From Clostridiales bacterium (GTDB lineage Bacteria > Bacillota > Clostridia > Christensenellales > CAG-314), in assembly GCA_004558105.1 (NCBI GenBank), contig SFEB01000033.1:1-12731 (forward strand): a DNA stretch of 12,731 nucleotides, written 5' to 3'. The notes under the pieces are model-generated. The model made no database searches. It saw only the letters and a program-made list of their open reading frames with translations, and was not told the DNA's origin. Made by a program: the position numbers and the translations under genes. This document shows, one piece after another, positions 6,901 through 12,731 of the stretch; the stretch's first letter is position 1, and each line of letters opens with the position of its first letter.

Positions 6901-9900
6901 CTTGTTTCGGCAAATACGTATTGTCCTATTTCCAGACTTGCGGAACTGTTGCTGAATACGACCTCTTTAAGGTTGGTGCAACCGAAGAAGGCGTAGTCGC
7001 CTATTTGTCTTAAACTTTCGGGTAAAACAATTTTCTTAACGTTCTTGTTTCCGAAGAATGCGCCTGCCGAAATGTGCGTGACGCCTTCAGGAATGGTCAT
7101 AACGCCGTTGACGTCTATGCCTGCGTCAAAAATGTATCTGACGCCGTCGCCCGTGGGACTGGTAAGCATAGAGTTGTCGGCAGAGAATACGAAGAAGGTG
7201 TTTCCTTCCGCAACCGTAATCGTGCCTATCGCGGAGCAACCTACGAATACCTTGTCGATGCTGCTGATACTCCTGGACAAATGTACGGATTTTAACTCGG
7301 TGCATCCGTCGAACAGCTTCTGACCTAACGTAATATATACGACGTTGCTCTCGCCGTCAACCACTTCGGGGAATACAAACGTAGTCAGAGCCGTATTTTT
7401 GAAGGCGTAATCGCCTATGGATTTAAGTTGTGAACCGCTTGCAAAGGTTACGGACGCAAGGCTCGTGCAATCTGCAAACGCGCTTACGCCTATTGACGTT
7501 ACCGAAGCGGGAACAACGATGCTCTTTAATGCGTTCCATCCGTAGAACAATTTATCCGAAATTGCGGTAATACCTTCGGAAAGGGTTATACTTTCCATAC
7601 TTACGCAGTTAAGGAACGCGTTATTGCCAATGCTTGTCAACGCAGACGGCAGAGTCAGACTCTTAAGGCTGAAGCAATATTCGAAGGCGTTTGTGCCTAT
7701 CGTCTTTACGGTAGAAGGCAAATTAATCGATTCAAGAACGCCGTTCTTGGAGAAGGCGTAATTGCCGATTGATTCGAGTGCCGAACCGTTTGCAAAGACT
7801 ACTGACTTGAGCGTAGACATCGAAATGTACTGACTTGCAAAAGCATAGTTGCCTATCGTCTTGAGGCTTGCCGGCAGGTGAATTTCTTCAAATGCGCAGT
7901 AAGCCATTGCATAGTCACCTACGCTTACCGTACGTTCGGGCAACGTAATGCTCTTCATCTTGAAGCAGTAGTAGAATATACTCTTGGTTGCCGCAGTGCC
8001 GCCTACGAGAGTCAATTCTTCCGTACCGCCCTCTTCGAAGTTAACGTTTTCAAGTTTAGAACAATAATAGAATGCGTTTGCCTGAATCGTTTCTACCGTA
8101 TTGGGGATGGTGATCGTAGTAAGGCTTCCGCAATATTCAAAGGTATTTGCAAGAATATCGGTAAGACCTGTAGGAAGAACTATTTCGGTAATTTTTGCGG
8201 CATAAGAGAACGCCTTGATACCGAAGTAAATTTTGTTTCCGATGCAGTTGTTGCTCGCCGCAAAGGTAACCTTCGTAATACCGCCGTCGTTTGCCGTGTA
8301 AGAAAGACTTGCATAGTTTCCGTTATAAGCAAAAGCACTGGGGAACACGTAACCGACCGTTGCGGGAACTTCAAGAATACCCTTCGCGCTGATGGGTACG
8401 AATACCAACGCTTTTACGTTTCCGTCCGTATGATCATGGAACACGGTCGAAGAACCGTACCAACCTGCGTACAGTCCCTTGTAGAACAACAGACCGCCGA
8501 TGGATTTGAAGTATTTGTTGCCTTCCGCAACGTTTACCTGTTCAAGTGCATTGCAGGCAATAAATACGGAAAAGGCGCTATCCAGAACCTCGACGTCGTC
8601 AACGGTGATGTAACCGCCGAATTTTTCAACCGATGCGGGAACGGAAATAGTCTTTAATCTCGTACAAGATTCAAAGGCGTTGTTTTCAACAACTTTAGTA
8701 CGTTCGGGCAATGCGATACTCGTAACGTAATAACAGTTATAAAACGCTCTGAATTTAATAGTAAGGTCAACAGTACCGCCCGCCTCGAAAGTAACGGTGG
8801 TAAAGTAACATCCGCTGAACGCCAAATCACCGACAACCGTCGTACGTGCGGGAATGACGAAACTGCTGAGAAGAGTACAGCCCTTGAACGATTCCTGACC
8901 GATGGTCAGAGGAGCCGTTCCGCCCGTCACGAAGGTAACCGTACGCAAGGACGTACATTCGTAGAAAGCGCGTTCGCCTATTTCTTCTACGCTTGAAGGA
9001 ATGGTGATTGCCGTCAACAACGTACGTCTGTAGAACGCGTTGTTATCAATCTTTTTGACGGTATCGGGTATTACGTATGCGCCCTCTTTCGTTGCCGGAT
9101 AGTACATTAACGTTTCAATCGCTTTATCGAACAAAGCACCGTTTACCGAAGAGTAATGGATATTCTGAGGATCGACGTTTACTTCGCTCAAACCGCTTCC
9201 GAATACGGAAGAAACGTTAATTTCGGGAGCCGTAGCGCCGATGTTTACTACCTTGACGTAGTAGTACACGGAACCGGTACCGTTATTTTTCTGAACGAAC
9301 GCGTTTTCCGCAATATCTACGGACTCTCTGTCAATATTGACGTTTACGGTTGCGTAAGCAGTCGCATAACCAATACCGAAAGAATAAACTTCTGCTTTTA
9401 CGAGGTTTGCCGGAAGGTCGAGAACCGAGACGTATCTGCAGTAGTTGAAGGCTTGTTCTCTTACCGTGAGGTCGTCGCTGTTTTTAGTGCCTTCGAATAC
9501 GAGTGCTCTCATACCCGTGCAGTAATAGAAAGCATATGCTTTTATTTCCGTTACCCATTCGGGGATGGTTACCTTCGTAAGTTTAGTGCAGTTGTAGAAT
9601 GCGTATTCACCGACCGTATAGATACCTGCGGGAATACGGTACTCGCCGACAAAGCCCTGAGGCGCCAGAACGATGGCGTCTTCCGCCGCGTTTACTATGA
9701 TGCCGTCTTTTACGGAATAATTGGTTCCGCCGCTCGCCATCTTGAATCCCGTCAAAGCCGTGCAGCCGTTGAAGGAATTTACGTCTATGCTTGCAAGTCT
9801 CGCAGGCAACGTTACGTCAACCAATGCGGTGCATGCCATAAAGGCGTTTCCCGAAAGGGTAAGACCGTTGGCTTCCGTTGCAGAATCAAGGAATTCTACT

Positions 9901-12731
9901 TTCGTGAGCGATACGCTGTTCCAGAATGCGTAAGATTCAACCTTAAGCACGCTTGCAGGAACGGTTACTTCCGTCAGCATGCTGTCTCTTAACGCATATT
10001 GAGCTATTTCCGTCACACCGTCGGGAATGGAGTATACGCCGCTCGCCGTGTAAGGAATGGCAACCAGCTGTTTCGCTCCTATTACGATGTTATTATAGAT
10101 AAGTGCGCCATTTACCGAATAGTATGCAGGATCAGTTGCGCCTGCGTCGTAAACGTTAATTGCCGTAATACCCGTGCAACCGTAAAACGCACTACCGGAT
10201 TGGTAAGGACCGCTTATACCAAGCTCTATGTTGGTAATCGTGTTGGGAATATTGAATACTTTTACGTTTTCGCAACCGCTGAACGCACCCGCTTCTATCG
10301 TAGAAACGGAAACCTCATTGTAAATCGCAGGAATTGTAACGGTTGAAATATAATGGATACCTTCACCCGCTTTTACCGAGTACGTTCCGTTGCTTAACGT
10401 CGTAAAGGTAAAGACGTCGATCCACTTGGGATAGAAGGTCTTGTCCGAAGTCTCGCGATAGTCGAATCTCGATACGCCGTATGCGTCGGTGTATTGCAAA
10501 CCTGCGCCGTTGGCTTCGCTCGTCCAGCCGCCGAACGCTTTGGTCGTGTCAGAACATTCGATTGTCGGTAACGTGAATTTCTCACCGTAATATACTTTGT
10601 GGGTGAGTTGTACGCCGTCGGGTAATACTCCGAGGTCGCTTAAATCTATGGTTATAATGAAGGACTTGGCTTCCCACGTCGCATACATTGTAAGGTCTTT
10701 GCCTTCCGTAAGTATACCGTTAACGTAAGGTCTGCCGTTCTCCGCCGCGTTGGTCCAACCGACGAATTCGTATCCGCCGCTGGTAGCCGCGGGTAATTCG
10801 TACGCGTCGCCTACCGCTACGTATACCGACTCTACTTCGTCGTTGCCTTCGCCCGTTTCAAAGGAAACCGTGTACGCTTTGACCGTTATCGTCTTTGCGC
10901 CTTCGGCTTGTTCCGCTTTTACGTAACTTACCGTTATTACGTTGTCTCCCGCTTTGGTTAATGCGATCTTCGCAAAGTTGTCGGTTACTTCCGTCTCTTC
11001 TCCGTCGTTTACTTTTACTACGTATTTACTCGCTCCGTAAACCGCGTCCCATGTGACCACGTTGTGGGCGTACTTTAAGTTGGTTATCTCGTTGGCTACA
11101 GTAAGAACGGTCGCTACAGAGTTGTTGCTCGCGTTGCTCGCTTTTGCCGTGACTTTTACTTCACTTACTGCGGAAGTAAGCGCAAAGGTAGTTTCCGTAA
11201 CTTCCTGCGAAGTTCCGTCCGTTTCTACTATATATCCTACCGCGCCGTCTACTGCGTCCCACGTAACAGTGGTACCGTTAAGAGTTACTACCGGTGCGGA
11301 AAGTTTTGCGTTGGTATAGGTGATCTCGGCTGCGGAGGAATTGTATCCCCATGCGCAAGCCTCTACCTTTACTACTACTTCTCCCGTGTATCCGCCTACA
11401 AAGAAGAATTTATCCGTGGTAAGGAATACCTTGTCGTTTACCGTTACGGTATAGTACTCTGCATTCTCTACTTCAGCCCACGTTACCGTCTCGGTAAGCT
11501 CGTTACGGACGATCTCTATCTCGCCTAAGTTCTGCTCGAAGGTGAACGCTCTCGATACCGATGAAGCGTAACCGTCTGCCATTGCTGTGACTACGAAGAC
11601 AATACCGCCTTTTCTCATTTCACAGTTGCTGAAGTCGTAACGTAAGGAATCTCCCAACGCTACCGCCGTGTGTTCATGGGCGTCGTCGCCGCATACTACC
11701 TTGATGGAATATCTCGTGGCGTTAGCTACGCCTTTGAAAGTGAGTATATAGTCCTGTACGTCAAACAGAGATACTCTGGATAACGCTTTGTTGTTGTAGT
11801 ACACCGTCGTTGTATTGTTGTTGTACGTAACGCTTACTACGTACTCGCCGCACGCCAGTTCGGAAAAGTCGAAGTCTACCGACGTCGTTCCTACCGATCT
11901 GTTGTACAACTGACTGCCTTCCGGATCGGAAATAACTACGGTATAACTCGCTGTCGCGCTTAACGCATTCCAACGTACGCCCTCGCTCGTTACAGATACC
12001 GCGGGTTGGTCGCTTTCCCATACTGCGTAAAGAGTAATATCTTCCGCTATCGTTTCTCCTGCCTCGAACTTTCTCGTCAGTTTCTCCGCACTGTCAAAGT
12101 CGCTTATCCACCAACCCAGGAAGGTCTTTCCCGTCTCGGTTAAAGTCTCTAACTCTTCTACTACGCCGTTGATGGTCCTGGTTTCACTTACTTTCTCAGT
12201 ACCGTTTACAAACGCTACCGTAAACTCGCTGTCGCTGTCCTCTACAAAACGGGCGTATACGTTCACGTTCCCGCTTATCTTTGCTCCGAACGTGTATTTA
12301 TTCTGCAGTTCAGCATCGGCATACCATCCGATGAATCTGTAGCCATCTTTCTCGGGGTCTGCCGGTTGAGCTATCTTTCTGCCGTTGAGAATCTCTTCTT
12401 TTCCGATCTCTCTCGTGCCGTCCATGTACTTTACTGTGTACGCCACTTTCTCTACCAAGGTACAATCCGTTCCGTTGTACTTAAGATTCATTACCTTGGC
12501 GTCTACGTCAAGCGTTGCCGCTTCCGTGCTCTTGTCCGAGTAGGTAAGCGTTAGTACTTTCGTGTCTTTGACGTACGAGTAAGTACCCGTCTTCTCTTCG
12601 CTGCCCAGAGTCAGCGTGAATTCGCCGCTCTTGAGAGTGACCGTCAGTTCGCCGCCGGCTACGTCGCAATAATACGACCCTTCTTCGCCTTGCGCTACGA
12701 ACTTTTTGTTCTTCTTACATGCGCTTAAACA
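3987..12731 (-). CDS. Giant BspA-like LRR surface lipoprotein with B-repeats and Fn3-like domains, N-terminus beyond window
   Basis: One uninterrupted frame of 2914 codons reaches the right edge; the ATG at 12491 is internal. Visible residues 2-5 are a lipobox (LSAC) followed by KKNKK, so only the n- and h-regions of the signal peptide, perhaps 15-20 residues, are missing. Domains in visible numbering: a small beta domain (about 6-95), two InlB-type B-repeats (97-163 and 170-239, each with GW and ending YARF or YAVW), about five Fn3/Ig-like domains (241-620, with VTWAEVENAEYY and VTWDAVDGAVGY), two more B-type repeats (about 620-688 and 691-771), then BspA-type LRRs from about 790, roughly 90 units if 23 residues each. 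It ends in a cap with TATVVYGYVKPVQ. There is no LPXTG or C-terminal membrane segment, so the N-terminal lipid is the only visible anchor. The family usually acts in adhesion or ligand binding; the target here is unknown. It is far longer than typical BspA proteins. Confidence 0.95.
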   Translation of the reverse strand, partial: CLSACKKNKKFVAQGEEGSYYCDVAGGELTVTLKSGEFTLTLGSEEKTGTYSYVKDTKVLTLTYSDKSTEAATLDVDAKVMNLKYNGTDCTLVEKVAYTVKYMDGTREIGKEEILNGRKIAQPADPEKDGYRFIGWYADAELQNKYTFGAKISGNVNVYARFVEDSDSEFTVAFVNGTEKVSETRTINGVVEELETLTETGKTFLGWWISDFDSAEKLTRKFEAGETIAEDITLYAVWESDQPAVSVTSEGVRWNALSATASYTVVISDPEGSQLYNRSVGTTSVDFDFSELACGEYVVSVTYNNNTTTVYYNNKALSRVSLFDVQDYILTFKGVANATRYSIKVVCGDDAHEHTAVALGDSLRYDFSNCEMRKGGIVFVVTAMADGYASSVSRAFTFEQNLGEIEIVRNELTETVTWAEVENAEYYTVTVNDKVFLTTDKFFFVGGYTGEVVVKVEACAWGYNSSAAEITYTNAKLSAPVVTLNGTTVTWDAVDGAVGYIVETDGTSQEVTETTFALTSAVSEVKVTAKASNASNNSVATVLTVANEITNLKYAHNVVTWDAVYGASKYVVKVNDGEETEVTDNFAKIALTKAGDNVITVSYVKAEQAEGAKTITVKAYTVSFETGEGNDEVESVYVAVGDAYELPAATSGGYEFVGWTNAAENGRPYVNGILTEGKDLTMYATWEAKSFIITIDLSDLGVLPDGVQLTHKVYYGEKFTLPTIECSDTTKAFGGWTSEANGAGLQYTDAYGVSRFDYRETSDKTFYPKWIDVFTFTTLSNGTYSVKAGEGIHYISTVTIPAIYNEVSVSTIEAGAFSGCENVKVFNIPNTITNIELGISGPYQSGSAFYGCTGITAINVYDAGATDPAYYSVNGALIYNNIVIGAKQLVAIPYTASGVYSIPDGVTEIAQYALRDSMLTEVTVPASVLKVESYAFWNSVSLTKVEFLDSATEANGLTLSGNAFMACTALVDVTLPARLASIDVNSFNGCTALTGFKMASGGTNYSVKDGIIVNAAEDAIVLAPQGFVGEYRIPAGIYTVGEYAFYNCTKLTKVTIPEWVTEIKAYAFYYCTGMRALVFEGTKNSDDLTVREQAFNYCRYVSVLDLPANLVKAEVYSFGIGYATAYATVNVNIDRESVDIAENAFVQKNNGTGSVYYYVKVVNIGATAPEINVSSVFGSGLSEVNVDPQNIHYSSVNGALFDKAIETLMYYPATKEGAYVIPDTVKKIDNNAFYRRTLLTAITIPSSVEEIGERAFYECTSLRTVTFVTGGTAPLTIGQESFKGCTLLSSFVIPARTTVVGDLAFSGCYFTTVTFEAGGTVDLTIKFRAFYNCYYVTSIALPERTKVVENNAFESCTRLKTISVPASVEKFGGYITVDDVEVLDSAFSVFIACNALEQVNVAEGNKYFKSIGGLLFYKGLYAGWYGSSTVFHDHTDGNVKALVFVPISAKGILEVPATVGYVFPSAFAYNGNYASLSYTANDGGITKVTFAASNNCIGNKIYFGIKAFSYAAKITEIVLPTGLTDILANTFEYCGSLTTITIPNTVETIQANAFYYCSKLENVNFEEGGTEELTLVGGTAATKSIFYYCFKMKSITLPERTVSVGDYAMAYCAFEEIHLPASLKTIGNYAFASQYISMSTLKSVVFANGSALESIGNYAFSKNGVLESINLPSTVKTIGTNAFEYCFSLKSLTLPSALTSIGNNAFLNCVSMESITLSEGITAISDKLFYGWNALKSIVVPASVTSIGVSAFADCTSLASVTFASGSQLKSIGDYAFKNTALTTFVFPEVVDGESNVVYITLGQKLFDGCTELKSVHLSRSISSIDKVFVGCSAIGTITVAEGNTFFVFSADNSMLTSPTGDGVRYIFDAGIDVNGVMTIPEGVTHISAGAFFGNKNVKKIVLPESLRQIGDYAFFGCTNLKEVVFSNSSASLEIGQYVFAETSLDSIVIPAGVVGIGDYAFSGSAIKNIEFKGALTNVGKYMFNDCKNLTGVIFPELFGEISEGMFYGCTSLQNITIPNGVSEIATYSFYGSGIKTINWPQAGLTKVSDYAFAASALESITLGTSVTTLGNYVFGDCQSLTKVVLGNSVTTIGTYLFDGCTALTDVTLPSNSAYKTLSSYMFNGCTALAGLTIPSTVKTIGAYAFADAYMTKVQVPSTVTTVAGNAFRTSKVKEIEFLGEKCTFQSSFTFRDCTELVKITLPSKMTTMSTSMFYGCTALENVDLPDTITALKGSSFYNCTALKTVHLPAKMTNMNASNGFSGCTSLTKVVIPGKITSIGANLFRGCTALEEVIFEENTGLKQLNKSTFTGCTALKYVDLRPLANLNNLGDAKTVLTTTSVSTFYGCSSIEEVWLPAGITFIPYSVFFQCSSLKTLHTEGVITQIGGAAFSSCTSLESFPEDCATLTNIQASGFFNCSSLKKVVLTSKLTTLAKSAFSGCAGLEEVEIEEGVGNLTVDSIFKDCSGLKKVTLPKLTTVIPVSTFEGCTSLTEINIPENLISIGSKAFAYTNLGRVEIPASLEALGEGAFAGCPNIELVMPANSSFMVGPSGEIYDGAMNLVLVPANLVGEFTVPDGVDIARYAFAGCSKLTKINLPDSMTEIPAYAFTGIACAPEIVGQNLTGIGDYAFYEAQFTSFTIPAWVETIGKNAFQYSMIEKLTIPSNVKEIGSLAFSICQNLVEVTFEDGLEALGGDTLATGSIFYLDQALTKVTLPKTLKSIGYRAFYFCIALTHIDLPESLTRIEQQAFEFAGLESVYIPKNVTYLGTYAFGFVTTLKSVEFAEGIEAIGYENQTVLGGYSGNVFYGCSALVDVKLPKTLRYIGEQFFGQCTALEKIELPDGLISIGSKAFMLCTGIKQIVIPKSVRIIGTTVFSGWTEDQKVCFEHTVAQAMFFSDIVVDVTATVVYGYVKPVQ
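4075..10361 (-). repeat. BspA-type LRR array of the giant lipoprotein
   Basis: About 6.3 kb encodes LRR_5-style repeats with IPxxVxxIGxxAF and GCTxLxxV elements. Similarity is visible at DNA level: near-identical 18-nt copies encoding IGDYAF lie at 6846-6863, 6987-7004 and 7401-7418, and variants of the stretch encoding FxGCTAL recur around 5791, 5863, 6001, 6068, 6342, 6417 and 9752. Non-LRR modules break the array at six places. The array predicts a long curved or rod-like solenoid extending from the membrane. Confidence 0.9.
10419..10874 (-). repeat. Second pair of Listeria-Bacteroides-type B-repeats
   Basis: Two beta modules separate the Fn3-like block from the LRR array. The first (10668-10874) is a good match to the B-repeat pattern: YTVSFETGEG, YEFVGWT, then LTMYATW. 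The second (10419-10661) is diverged, with KAFGGWTSEA and KTFYPKW. In other surface proteins such modules act as stalks or contact surfaces. Confidence 0.75.
10875..12011 (-). repeat. Block of about five fibronectin-III/Ig-like domains
   Basis: Roughly 75-residue beta units recur with a VTWxxVxxAxxY core: VRWNALSATASY, LTFKGVANATRY, VTWAEVENAEYY, VTWDAVDGAVGY and VTWDAVYGASKY. The WxEVENA form is also in the first Fn3-like domain of the gene at 1-2528. These are likely spacer or binding domains. Domain borders are approximate. Confidence 0.75.
12012..12443 (-). repeat. N-terminal pair of Listeria-Bacteroides-type B-repeats
   Basis: Two consecutive units each have an opening strand (YTVKYMDG, FTVAFVNG), a GxxFxGW turn (YRFIGWYAD, KTFLGWWIS) and a closing strand (VNVYARF, ITLYAVW). 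This is the pattern of PF09479-type repeats found in InlB and many Firmicute surface proteins. Confidence 0.85.
12717..12728 (-). other. Lipobox (LSAC) of the giant lipoprotein
   Basis: The codons for L-S-A-C lie at the extreme right edge in frame with the giant gene and are followed by KKNKK. Leu at -3, Ala at -1 and Cys at +1 fit signal peptidase II sites. The Cys codon, 12719-12717, would be the first residue of the mature protein. The hydrophobic segment is outside the window, so this rests on four residues plus the match in architecture to the other lipoprotein. Confidence 0.75.

Noticed and set aside
9156..9992. Plus-strand open frame of 278 codons, and similar ones at 7878-8657 and 4833-5309
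   Set aside because: These are antisense shadows of the LRR array. The periodic codon pattern of the repeats keeps opposite frames open; they have no ribosome binding sites and no recognisable folds.
4075..10361. Regular short DNA repeats that might suggest a CRISPR array or tandem noncoding repeats
   Set aside because: The repeats stay in one long reading frame, vary at silent and conservative positions, and encode LRR units; there is no constant repeat with unique spacers.
12489..12491. ATG at 12491 as the start of the giant gene
   Set aside because: The frame stays open upstream to the window edge with a lipobox and a plausible beta domain, and no Shine-Dalgarno site precedes this ATG.
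1..12731. A defence, toxin-antitoxin, secretion or biosynthetic system
   Set aside because: Only three genes are present: two surface lipoproteins and one unassigned membrane protein. No nuclease, helicase, ATPase, transposase or enzyme motif was seen on either strand.

Overview
The window holds two very similar, incomplete, minus-strand genes for repeat-rich surface lipoproteins, separated by one complete plus-strand gene for an unrecognised polytopic membrane protein. I see no rRNA, tRNA, CRISPR array, insertion sequence, phage gene or defence gene. The organism is most likely a low-to-mid GC Firmicute, probably a gut-associated clostridial lineage. The reasons are strong AGGAGG-type ribosome binding sites, a textbook sigma-A promoter (TTGACT, 17 bp, TATACT), U-tract terminators, lipobox signal peptides, and BspA-type leucine-rich repeats combined with Listeria-Bacteroides (InlB B-type) repeats. 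Bacteroidota, which also carry BspA proteins, normally use other promoter motifs and weak Shine-Dalgarno sites. The lineage assignment is inference.

Layout: (1) 1-2528, minus strand: the first 842 codons of a BspA-like LRR lipoprotein that continues past the left edge. (2) 2529-3027: a divergent, AT-rich intergenic region with a clear plus-strand promoter, two strong dyads and a tentative minus-strand promoter. (3) 3028-3792, plus strand: a 254-residue protein with about eight transmembrane helices and no recognised family. (4) 3793-3986: a convergent intergenic region with a bidirectional terminator, a perfect stem-loop just after the stop of the giant gene, and an 11-nt copy of the 16S rRNA 3' tail (CACCTCCTTTC) on the minus strand. 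(5) 3987-12731, minus strand: 2914 visible codons of a giant lipoprotein whose start lies just beyond the right edge. The visible part opens with a lipobox (LSAC).

The giant protein runs: lipid anchor, small beta domain, two B-repeats, about five fibronectin-III/Ig-like domains, two more B-type repeats, then about 2100 residues of BspA-type LRRs broken by at least six recurring non-LRR modules, and a C-terminal cap. The gene 1 protein is a smaller version: lipid anchor, two Fn3-like domains, then LRRs. Both are probably displayed on the outer face of the cytoplasmic membrane as adhesion or binding proteins, which is the usual role proposed for BspA-family proteins. Nothing in the sequence ties the small membrane protein to them apart from its position.

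The points most worth a second look are the paralogous giant-lipoprotein pair, the modular breaks and homogenised blocks in its LRR array, the anti-Shine-Dalgarno match in the giant's 3' untranslated region, and the unassigned 8-TM protein.
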